64,000 nt of DNA from Pseudomonas saliphila (GTDB taxonomy: Bacteria > Pseudomonadota > Gammaproteobacteria > Pseudomonadales > Pseudomonadaceae), in contig NZ_VTVA01000016.1 of assembly GCF_008638345.1 (NCBI RefSeq), positions 46,950 through 110,949 on the forward strand. Reading direction: 5' to 3'. A program made the position numbers and the translations under genes. The notes beneath the pieces were generated by a model, which did not search any database, had not been told where the DNA came from, and saw nothing but the letters and a program-made list of their open reading frames with translations. This document shows, in pieces, positions 57,188 to 64,000 of this stretch. The number at the start of each line of letters is the position of its first letter. Positions within the stretch are counted from its first letter, which is position 1.

Positions 57188-57203
57188 GAAACCGCTGAGA
57201 ACT

Positions 57204-57223
57204 GCTGCGCTCAGCTGCGCAGC
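57204..57223. terminator. short hairpin between convergent aroE and trpA
   Basis: GCTGCGC (57204-57210) pairs with GCGCAGC (57217-57223) directly before the trpA stop on the opposite strand. There is no T-run, so this is only a possible shared terminator. Confidence 0.35.
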
Positions 57224-57224
57224 A

Positions 57225-58037
57225 TCACTGCCGCGCCGATAGCACCGCTGCAGCCAGTTGCCCGGTCAGCTCCAGTACCGCCTCGAGGGCTTTTTCTCCT
57301 GTCTCCGCGCGTTCGATACAGTCCACCAGTGCCGAGCCCACAACTACCCCCTCGGCGTCGCGGGCGAAGCTGGCGGCCTGTTGCGGAGTACGCACGCCGA
57401 ATCCCACGCATACCGGTAGCGCAGACTGCTGCCTGATGGCGCCGATTGCATCGCGTACCCGCGCCCCATCCGCCTGGCCTACCCCAGTCACGCCGTTAAG
57501 CGAAACGTAGTAGAGAAAGCCGCTGGCCTGGGCAAGAACCTTGGGTAAGCGCTGGGCATCGGTGGTGGGGGTTGCCATGCGGATCATGTCGATGCCGTAT
57601 TGCCGCGCCAGTGGTCCCAGCTCGGCGTCGTGCTCGGCGGGCAGATCGACGACCAGTAACCCATCAACGCCCGCCTCGCTGGCATCACGCATGTAATCGG
57701 CTGCACCGTAGCGGTGTATCGGGTTGTAATACCCCATCAAGATCAGTGGTGTGGTCTTATCGTGTTGGCGAAACTGGCGCACCATTTCCAGGGTTTTACG
57801 CTGGGTCTGGCCGGCGCGCAGGGCGCGCAGCGCCGCGGCCTGAATGGCAGGGCCATCTGCCATGGGATCACTGAACGGCATGCCCAGCTCGATGATGTCG
57901 GCGCCTGCGCCCGGCAAGCCTTTGAGCAGTTTCAGGCTGGTGTCGTAGTCAGGGTCGCCGGCGCAGATATAAGTGACCAGCGCGGCGCGGTTTTCAGCGG
58001 TCAGTTGCGCGAAACGCGCCTGGATACGGGCATTCAT
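57225..58037 (-). CDS. trpA: tryptophan synthase alpha chain
   Basis: TrpA cleaves indole-3-glycerol phosphate to indole, which channels to TrpB. The 270-residue TIM-barrel protein has the catalytic Glu in [17 protein letters not shown] and the Asp in [13 protein letters not shown], then [14 protein letters not shown] and [14 protein letters not shown]. The start overlaps the trpB stop by four bases (ATGA), as usual for this coupled pair. Confidence 0.97.
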   Translation of the reverse strand: MNARIQARFAQLTAENRAALVTYICAGDPDYDTSLKLLKGLPGAGADIIELGMPFSDPMADGPAIQAAALRALRAGQTQRKTLEMVRQFRQHDKTTPLILMGYYNPIHRYGAADYMRDASEAGVDGLLVVDLPAEHDAELGPLARQYGIDMIRMATPTTDAQRLPKVLAQASGFLYYVSLNGVTGVGQADGARVRDAIGAIRQQSALPVCVGFGVRTPQQAASFARDAEGVVVGSALVDCIERAETGEKALEAVLELTGQLAAAVLSARQ

Positions 58038-59248
58038 GCTTGTTCCTCCATCAGACGCAGCACGGTAGGCATATCCTTGTCGCCGCGCCCGGACAGGCAG
58101 ACCACCATCAGGTGATCAGCCGGCAATTGCGGTGCCAGCCGGGATACTTCGGCGAGGGCATGCGCGGTTTCCAGCGCAGGGATGATGCCTTCCTGACGAC
58201 AGCAGGTGTGAAAGGCCTCCAGCGCCTGCTTATCATCGATGGCGGTGTATTCCACCCGGCCCTGCTCGTGCAACCAGGCATGCTCGGGACCGATGCCGGG
58301 ATAGTCGAGCCCGGCCGAGATGGAATGGGCATCGGTGATCTGGCCGTCGTCATCCTGCAACAGATAGGTGCGGTTGCCATGCAGCACACCGGCGAAGCCG
58401 CCCTTTAGACTGGCAGCGTGCTTGCCGCTCTTGAGGCCTTCTCCGGCAGCTTCAACGCCGATCATGCGCACGGTGGCATCGTCCAGAAAGGCATGGAACA
58501 AGCCCATGGCGTTGGAGCCGCCACCGATGCAGGCCACCAGACTGTCTGGTAGACGCCCCTCGCGGTCGAGCATTTGCTGGCGCGTCTCGCGGCCAATCAC
58601 GGCCTGAAATTCACGGACCATGGTCGGGTAGGGATGCGGCCCGGCGACGGTTCCGATCAGATAGAAGGTGTCGTCGATATTGGTGACCCAGTCGCGTAGC
58701 GCCTCGTTCATGGCATCTTTCAAGGTGCCTGTGCCGGAGGTAACGGGGACAATTTCGGCGCCCAGCAAGCGCATGCGCGCCACGTTGTCACGCTGGCGCT
58801 CGATATCGGTTGCGCCCATGTACACCACGCATTGCAGGCCGAAGCGGGCTGCTACGGTGGCCGTGGCCACGCCATGCATACCGGCGCCGGTCTCGGCGAT
58901 GATGCGGGTCTTGCCCATGCGCCGCGCCAGGAGAATCTGCCCGATGCAATTGTTGATCTTGTGCGCGCCGGTGTGATTGAGCTCCTCACGCTTGAAGTAG
59001 ATCTTTGCTCCGCCATAGAGCGCAGTCAGCCGCTCGGCGAAATACAGCGGGCTGGGTCGCCCGACGAATTCGGCTTGGAAACGATCCAGTTCGGCCAGAA
59101 AACCGGGCTCGGCCATGGCGGTATTGAACGCCTGCTCAAGCTCCAGAATCAGCGGCATGAGGGATTCCGCGACGAAGCGACCGCCGAAGGTGCCGAACTG
59201 GCCCTGGGCGTCGGCGCCCTGACTGAAACGCGGTGTGGCTGTCTGCAT
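58034..59248 (-). CDS. trpB: tryptophan synthase beta chain
   Basis: TrpB joins indole and serine to tryptophan with pyridoxal phosphate. I start at ATG 59248 ([19 protein letters not shown], 404 aa) with GAGGA upstream; a much longer frame upstream is the reverse strand of trpI. The PLP Lys is in [14 protein letters not shown], the phosphate-binding loop is GGGSNAMG, and family blocks [10 protein letters not shown] and [13 protein letters not shown] are complete. It is divergent from trpI, which should activate it. Confidence 0.98.
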   Translation of the reverse strand: MQTATPRFSQGADAQGQFGTFGGRFVAESLMPLILELEQAFNTAMAEPGFLAELDRFQAEFVGRPSPLYFAERLTALYGGAKIYFKREELNHTGAHKINNCIGQILLARRMGKTRIIAETGAGMHGVATATVAARFGLQCVVYMGATDIERQRDNVARMRLLGAEIVPVTSGTGTLKDAMNEALRDWVTNIDDTFYLIGTVAGPHPYPTMVREFQAVIGRETRQQMLDREGRLPDSLVACIGGGSNAMGLFHAFLDDATVRMIGVEAAGEGLKSGKHAASLKGGFAGVLHGNRTYLLQDDDGQITDAHSISAGLDYPGIGPEHAWLHEQGRVEYTAIDDKQALEAFHTCCRQEGIIPALETAHALAEVSRLAPQLPADHLMVVCLSGRGDKDMPTVLRLMEEQA

Positions 59249-59372
59249 GACTGGTTCCTCGTTATCTTTTGGTGTCGCGGCTGCGACAAGGCATGCCAAG
59301 GATACTAAGCCAGGCAAACACCGGAAAAAATCGATAAGATAGCTGCAACACGTGAGAAAAAGTGACATATCC
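59249..59372. promoter_or_regulatory. trpI/trpBA divergent control region
   Basis: This 124-base gap between the trpB and trpI starts has the position of the known TrpI-controlled trpBA promoter of Pseudomonas, where TrpI with indoleglycerol phosphate activates trpBA. The trpBA promoter itself looks weak: a -10-like TAGTAT is visible on the minus strand, but I saw no good -35 box, as expected for an activator-dependent promoter. I could not place the TrpI sites exactly. Confidence 0.6.
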
Positions 59373-60281
59373 ATGACCCGCGATCTGCCCTCGCTCAATG
59401 CACTGAAAGCCTTCGAAGCGGCCGCTCGCCTGGAAAGCGTGAGCCTGGCCGCAGAGCAGCTGAACGTTACCCACGGTGCTGTCAGTCGCCAGATACGGTT
59501 GCTGGAACAGGAGCTCGGGGTCAATCTGTTCGAAAAGTCCGGTCGCGGCGTGCGGTTAACCCCCGCCGGCAGACGGTTGCGCGATGGCAGTCGTGATGCC
59601 TTCGATCTGTTGCGCGTCACCTGTGCGGAAATAGCCGAGCTGCGGGTAGGCGCTCCGTTCCTGCTGGCCTGCCCGGGCAGTCTGCTGGCGCGCTGGTTTA
59701 TCCCCCGTCTCGATCGCCTGAATGCCGAGTTGCCGGAGCTCAATTTGCATTTGTCCGCCAGTGAAGGCGAGTTGGATCCGCGCCGCCCCGGCGTCAGCGC
59801 TACGCTGTTGTTCGCGCCGCCACCCTGGCCGGCGGATATGCGGGTGTACCCCCTGACTAACGAGCGGATCGGGCCGGTATTCAGTCCCGGTTATACGCGC
59901 GCTGCGGTGTTGCAGAGTCAAAGCGCCGCCGGTCTCTCCGCCGAGCCCCTGCTGCATACCTTGTCACGTCCGCAGGCCTGGACTGACTGGGCACGCGCGG
60001 CTGGGCTGGACGCGGCATCGCTGCACACCGGACAAGGTTTCGAGCACCTGTATTATCTGCTCGAAGCGGCCCTCGCAGGCCTCGGCGTGGCCATCGCGCC
60101 AGCACTTCTGGTCGCTGATGATGTCGCTGCTGGAAGATTGCTGGCGCCCTGGGGGTTTGTCGAAACAACCAGTCAGCTGGCGCTCTGGGTGCCCGCGAGA
60201 CAACCGCAACGCCAGGCAGAGCTGTTGGCTGGATGGCTGAAGCGCAATCTCGACTCGACCAATCCCGGTTCAGCGGAGTAA
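59373..60281 (+). CDS. trpI: LysR-type activator of trpBA
   Basis: TrpI is the LysR-type regulator that activates trpBA when indoleglycerol phosphate builds up. I start at ATG 59373 ([20 protein letters not shown], 302 aa), which matches the start of pseudomonad TrpI proteins; a GTG at 59352 is less likely. The N-terminal winged helix-turn-helix contains [25 protein letters not shown]; the rest (about 90-300) is the effector-binding domain. It is divergent from trpBA, and the next gene begins two bases after its stop. Confidence 0.93.
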   Translation: MTRDLPSLNALKAFEAAARLESVSLAAEQLNVTHGAVSRQIRLLEQELGVNLFEKSGRGVRLTPAGRRLRDGSRDAFDLLRVTCAEIAELRVGAPFLLACPGSLLARWFIPRLDRLNAELPELNLHLSASEGELDPRRPGVSATLLFAPPPWPADMRVYPLTNERIGPVFSPGYTRAAVLQSQSAAGLSAEPLLHTLSRPQAWTDWARAAGLDAASLHTGQGFEHLYYLLEAALAGLGVAIAPALLVADDVAAGRLLAPWGFVETTSQLALWVPARQPQRQAELLAGWLKRNLDSTNPGSAE

Positions 60282-60283
60282 AG

Positions 60284-61342
60284 ATGCGAATGACCCTCGC
60301 CAGATCCATCCGAAGCATTGCATTGTTGGCGCTGGCTGGCCTGTTCGCCGGCTGCAGTACGGTGGAATATGCCCATCAGGCGTGGCAAGGCCAGCGCGCG
60401 GTGATTCGTGACAGCGTGCCGATCCACGCCATTGTTGAGGATCCCGCCGCCGACCCGCATCTGCAGGACCGGTTGACCGCCGCACTGCAGGCACGACGTT
60501 TCGCCAGTGACGCGCTCGCCCTGCCGGATAACCCCAGCTATACCCGCTACACCGCCTTGCCCCGCACCTATGTAGTGTGGAATCTGTTTATCACGCCGGA
60601 GTTCTCGCTGGATGCGGTGGAGCATTGTTACCTGGTAGCCGGGTGTGTCGCCTACAAGGGCTATTTCGAGGAAGCCAGCGCCCACCAGGAAGCCTCTGCC
60701 TGGAGTGAGCAGGGCATGGATGTGTTCGTCGGCGGTGTGCCGGCCTATTCCACGCTGGGCTGGTACGACGACCCGGTACTCAGCTCGATGATGCACTGGG
60801 ACGATGACTACATGGCCAAACTGATTTTCCATGAGTTGGCGCACCAGCAGTTCTATATCAAGGACGACACCGCGTTCAACGAGTCCTTCGCCAGCTTTGT
60901 TGGCGAGCAAGGGCTGCGTGAATGGCGCGCGTCCCGGGGCTTGCCGCCGCCGGACATGACGCTAGACCGGCGCCAACAGCAGCTTACCGAACTGGTCCTG
61001 GCGGCCCGCGAAGATCTGGCGGCGCTCTACGCCAGCGAACAGAACGACGCCGATAAACGCGCCGCCAAGACAGAGCGTTTTGCACGCCTGCAGGCTGATT
61101 ACCGGGCGCTGCGCGACGAACAATGGGAGGGCTTCGCCGGATTCGATCAGTGGTTCGGAGATTCCCTGAATAATGCCGCTCTGCTGCCATTCGGCCTGTA
61201 TGATCAATGGGTGCCAGCGTTTGCACGACTTTTTCAACAAGTGGGGCAAGATTGGTCAGCGTTTTATGCGGCTGTTGAACAGCTTGGTCAGTTGCCGGAA
61301 GCGGACAGAACCCGACGTCTCGCTCAGCTCGCTGGCCGCTAA
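60284..61342 (+). CDS. putative aminopeptidase lipoprotein (zinc metallopeptidase)
   Basis: The protein (352 aa from ATG 60284, GGAG upstream) carries a lipoprotein signal (LLALAGLFAGC) and the zinc peptidase motif FHELAHQQFY (HEXXH) with a downstream ENESFASFVGEQG-type helix (here NESFASFVGEQG) that may supply the third ligand. It matches the family of predicted aminopeptidases of proteobacteria (Aminopep, formerly DUF2265). A Gln/Arg/Ala-rich helical part (about 230-290) follows. It is anchored to a periplasm-facing membrane. Substrate is unknown. The gene starts two bases after trpI, so it is cotranscribed, although no link with tryptophan is evident. Confidence 0.85.
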   Translation: MRMTLARSIRSIALLALAGLFAGCSTVEYAHQAWQGQRAVIRDSVPIHAIVEDPAADPHLQDRLTAALQARRFASDALALPDNPSYTRYTALPRTYVVWNLFITPEFSLDAVEHCYLVAGCVAYKGYFEEASAHQEASAWSEQGMDVFVGGVPAYSTLGWYDDPVLSSMMHWDDDYMAKLIFHELAHQQFYIKDDTAFNESFASFVGEQGLREWRASRGLPPPDMTLDRRQQQLTELVLAAREDLAALYASEQNDADKRAAKTERFARLQADYRALRDEQWEGFAGFDQWFGDSLNNAALLPFGLYDQWVPAFARLFQQVGQDWSAFYAAVEQLGQLPEADRTRRLAQLAGR

Positions 61343-61552
61343 TAACAGTCGACCGGTTGTTCCGCGTTTTCGTGCTTATAGCCGATGGAGCACCGCGCCC
61401 CGTCCCGTTAAACAGGTGCGTCGAATCGATACTTTTCAGCGGTCCAGTAGTGCAATAATGGGCCGATGAGACACTTTGCATATTTGTCCGACTCCACTGC
61501 GAAGCGTCTAGCATGGTACTCTACAGAAAAATAACGCAACCGAGGCCTACCC

Positions 61553-62566
61553 ATGAAAGCAGTTGGATATCATCAGGCTGGCGACATCAATCGTTCAGAC
61601 GCGCTCATCGACATCCATTTGCCGATCCCCTCTCCCGGACCCCGGGACCTTTTAGTCAGAATCAATGCCGTGTCAGTCAATCCAGTCGACACCAAAATCC
61701 GCAGCACCCGCGAGCCGGCATCAGATGTTGCCGAAGTCCTTGGGTGGGACGCCGTGGGCATTGTCGAAGGCATCGGCGAGGAAATCAGTGGCTTCGCGGT
61801 GGGTGACCGAGTGTTCTACGCCGGCGCAGTTAACCGCCCGGGCAGCAATGCCGAATATCAACTGGTCGACGAGCGCATCGTTGGCCATGCCCCGGAAAGT
61901 TTGAGCGACGCCGAAGCCGCCGCGCTGCCGCTCACGGCAATCACCGCCTGGGAATTGCTGTTTGATCGTCTCGGTGTGCCTGAGGGTGGCGGCGCCGGAC
62001 AGAGTCTCTTGATCGTCGGCGCCGCCGGTGGCGTTGGTTCCGTGCTGATTCAACTGGCCCGCCGCCTGACGCGATTGAAAGTGATCGCCACCGCTGCGCG
62101 CCCCGAAAGCGTCGAGTGGGTGCAGGAACTTGGCGCGAAATTCATCATCGACCATAGCCAGCCTTTTCTGCCGCAACTGCACGCTCAGGGGCTCGGCCCG
62201 GTGACCATGGTGGCCTCGCTGACCCACACCGCCGAACATTTTGATCAATACGTTGAATGTCTGGCGCCGCAGGGCAAGCTCGCGCTGATTGATGATTTCG
62301 AGACGCTGGATATACGCAAACTCAAGCCCAAAAGTATTTCCCTGCATTGGGAATTCATGTTTACCCGCAGCCTGCATCAGACATCGGATATGCATGCGCA
62401 GGGGCTGCTGCTGGACCGCATTGCGGCCATGGCGAACAAGGGCAAATTACGCACCACGCTGGCTGAACACTTCGGCGTCATCAATGCCGCCAACCTGATC
62501 CGCGCTCACCGGCTGCTGGAAAGCCATAAATCCCGGGGCAAGATCGTGCTCGAGGGCTTTGACTAG
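61553..62566 (+). CDS. zinc-type alcohol dehydrogenase-like / quinone oxidoreductase (MDR superfamily)
   Basis: This NAD(P)H-dependent oxidoreductase of 337 residues belongs to the ZADH/QOR group of medium-chain dehydrogenases. The catalytic domain has VSVNPVDTKIR and LGWDAVGIVEGIG; the nucleotide site is VGAAGGVGSVLIQLAR; the block AEAAALPLTAITAWELLF is typical. The Cys residues needed to bind catalytic or structural zinc are absent, so it is probably a zinc-free reductase of quinones or enals. No operon partner is evident. Confidence 0.9.
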   Translation: MKAVGYHQAGDINRSDALIDIHLPIPSPGPRDLLVRINAVSVNPVDTKIRSTREPASDVAEVLGWDAVGIVEGIGEEISGFAVGDRVFYAGAVNRPGSNAEYQLVDERIVGHAPESLSDAEAAALPLTAITAWELLFDRLGVPEGGGAGQSLLIVGAAGGVGSVLIQLARRLTRLKVIATAARPESVEWVQELGAKFIIDHSQPFLPQLHAQGLGPVTMVASLTHTAEHFDQYVECLAPQGKLALIDDFETLDIRKLKPKSISLHWEFMFTRSLHQTSDMHAQGLLLDRIAAMANKGKLRTTLAEHFGVINAANLIRAHRLLESHKSRGKIVLEGFD

Positions 62567-62753
62567 CCGCGTCGGCGCCGCCGCGATCGATTCCATCGAA
62601 CTGGCCTCTGGCGGCGTTCTTCGGTTTTACCTAATCTGTTAGTGTTTGGCTGACGCCTGATCGTAATCGGCGTTGGCCTTGCCGACGGTGCTTGACGTCC
62701 GGATGCCGCAGAACGGCATTGCTCCCTACAATAAAAAACAGGCAGGTGGAATC

Positions 62754-63917
62754 ATGAGTTACCCAAGCCTGGGCTTCGCCCTTGGTGAAACGCTGGACAT
62801 GCTGCGCGACCAGGTGCAGTCCTTTGTCGCGGCAGAGTTGGCCCCGCAGGCGACTGCTATTGATCGTGATAATCAGTTTCCTGCCGGCATGTGGCGCCGT
62901 TTCGGCGACCTTGGCCTGCTCGGAATCACGGTTGACGAGCAATACGGTGGCGCCGGACTGGGCTACCTGGCCCACGTTATCGCCATGGAGGAAATCAGCC
63001 GCGGCTCTGCTTCAGTCGCCCTGTCCTATGGCGCGCACTCCAATCTCTGCGTCAACCAGATCAACCGCAACGGCACCGCCGAACAGAAGGCGCATTATCT
63101 GCCCAAACTGATCAGCGGCGAGCACGTGGGTGCGTTGGCGATGAGCGAACCCAACGCCGGATCGGATGTGATGAGCATGTCGCTGCGCGCCGAGCGCCGC
63201 GGCGACCGGTTTGTGCTCAACGGCAGCAAAACCTGGATTACCAACGGTCCGGATGCCGATACCTATGTGATTTACGCCAAAACCGAACCTGAGGGCGGAT
63301 CGCGCAGCATCAGCGCGTTCATTGTCGAGCGCGATTGGCTCGGCTTCAGCCGGGGCGACAAGTTCGACAAGCTGGGGATGCGTGGCTCCAATACCTGTCA
63401 GCTGTTTTTCGATGATGTCGAGGTGCCTGAGGACAATCTGCTCGGCGAACTCAACGGTGGCGCGCGGGTGTTGATGAGTGGTCTGGACTACGAGCGCGTG
63501 GTGCTGTCCGGCGGACCAGTGGGCATCATGCAGGCCTGTCTGGATACTGTGGTGCCCTATATTCACGAGCGTCAGCAGTTCGGTCAGGCCATCGGCGAAT
63601 TTCAGCTGATTCAGGGTAAGGTCGCTGACATGTACACCCAGCTCAACGCCAGCCGCGCCTATTTGTATGCCGTGGCGCAGGCCTGTGACCGCGGCGAAGC
63701 CACGCGCAAGGATGCCGCCGGGGTCATTTTGTACACCGCCGAACGCGCCACGCAAATGGCGCTGGATGCCATTCAGATTCTCGGTGGCAACGGGTACATC
63801 AACGACTACCCCACCGGCCGCCTGCTGCGCGACGCCAAACTCTACGAAATCGGCGCGGGCACCAGTGAAATACGGCGCATGCTGATTGGGCGGGAGCTGT
63901 TTAATGAGACGCGCTGA
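62754..63917 (+). CDS. liuA: isovaleryl-CoA dehydrogenase
   Basis: LiuA oxidises isovaleryl-CoA to 3-methylcrotonyl-CoA with FAD in leucine catabolism. I start at ATG 62754 ([19 protein letters not shown], 387 aa, the LiuA length) with GGTGGA upstream. Acyl-CoA dehydrogenase marks are [32 protein letters not shown], the flavin block [16 protein letters not shown] and the C-terminal [33 protein letters not shown]. The catalytic Glu position fits the isovaleryl type ([12 protein letters not shown]) rather than the short-chain type. The remaining liu genes would be expected just downstream, beyond the window. Confidence 0.93.
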   Translation: MSYPSLGFALGETLDMLRDQVQSFVAAELAPQATAIDRDNQFPAGMWRRFGDLGLLGITVDEQYGGAGLGYLAHVIAMEEISRGSASVALSYGAHSNLCVNQINRNGTAEQKAHYLPKLISGEHVGALAMSEPNAGSDVMSMSLRAERRGDRFVLNGSKTWITNGPDADTYVIYAKTEPEGGSRSISAFIVERDWLGFSRGDKFDKLGMRGSNTCQLFFDDVEVPEDNLLGELNGGARVLMSGLDYERVVLSGGPVGIMQACLDTVVPYIHERQQFGQAIGEFQLIQGKVADMYTQLNASRAYLYAVAQACDRGEATRKDAAGVILYTAERATQMALDAIQILGGNGYINDYPTGRLLRDAKLYEIGAGTSEIRRMLIGRELFNETR

Positions 63918-64000
63918 GAGCATTCCGGGGCTTAAAGAGGTCCGCCTAAACAGAGGGTTTTGCGGCGACCTGAACCCTTGGCGTAGCGCAGGCGAGACTG

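Noticed and set aside
59249..59743. N-terminal extension of trpB on the minus strand
   Set aside because: It is the reverse complement of trpI and the control region; the ATG at 59248 has a ribosome site and gives the family length.

Overview
The window is a chromosomal replication-origin region of a gammaproteobacterium of the family Pseudomonadaceae (Pseudomonas in the broad sense; I cannot fix the species). The evidence is the gene order glmU-atpCDGAHFEBI-parB-parA-rsmG-mnmG, mnmE-yidC-yidD-rnpA-rpmH, dnaA-dnaN-recF-gyrB, followed by plsC-gmhB-glyS-glyQ-tag-lpxL-like-PilZ-trkH-trkA-rsmB-fmt-def-LysM-dprA-tsaC-hemF-aroE and a trpI/trpBA divergon. As far as I remember, this is the order around coordinate zero of Pseudomonas chromosomes. 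The protein sequences are Pseudomonas-like and the DNA is moderately GC-rich.

Layout. Positions 1-12,400 hold accessory and household genes: the end of an RND pump with its outer-membrane channel, a DUF533 protein, a two-gene regulatory pair (TPR response regulator plus minimal histidine kinase), an acyl-CoA ligase, an alpha/beta hydrolase, TrmO, DUF3301, a CobW GTPase, a small Cys-rich secreted protein, DUF192 and a Cfa-like methyltransferase. From 12,400 to 31,300 almost everything is on the minus strand: glmU, the nine-gene ATP synthase operon, chromosome partitioning (parAB), tRNA modification (mnmG, mnmE) and the ribosome/membrane insertion cluster (rpmH, rnpA, yidD, yidC). At 31,334-31,922 lies the probable oriC with DnaA boxes and an AT-rich stretch, and from 31,923 the dnaA-dnaN-recF-gyrB operon runs on the plus strand. 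From 38,000 to 57,200 come a GH5 glycosidase lipoprotein, lipid and LPS enzymes, glycyl-tRNA synthetase, DNA repair, potassium uptake, translation start/finish enzymes, DNA uptake, haem and shikimate genes. The right end has trpBA and their activator trpI, a lipoprotein metallopeptidase, a quinone-oxidoreductase-like dehydrogenase and isovaleryl-CoA dehydrogenase.

How the parts work together: DnaA, DnaN, RecF and GyrB start and support replication at the adjacent oriC. ParA and ParB segregate the new origins using parS sites, two perfect copies of which lie inside recF. The ATP synthase, YidC and RnpA/RpmH genes keep energy, membrane-insertion and ribosome functions near the origin, where gene dosage is high. 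The switch from minus-strand to plus-strand genes near 31.4-31.9 kb fits divergent forks leaving that point.

I found no phage, transposon, CRISPR array, tRNA or rRNA. The less ordinary elements are a second DnaA-box cluster with an AT-rich flank between mnmG and an M20 hydrolase (25.6-25.9 kb), paired in-frame parS sites in recF, a candidate 37-codon gene between the atp promoter and parB, and single-gene insertions (M20 hydrolase, GH5 lipoprotein) in otherwise conserved blocks. I did not find a convincing wholly new multigene system.
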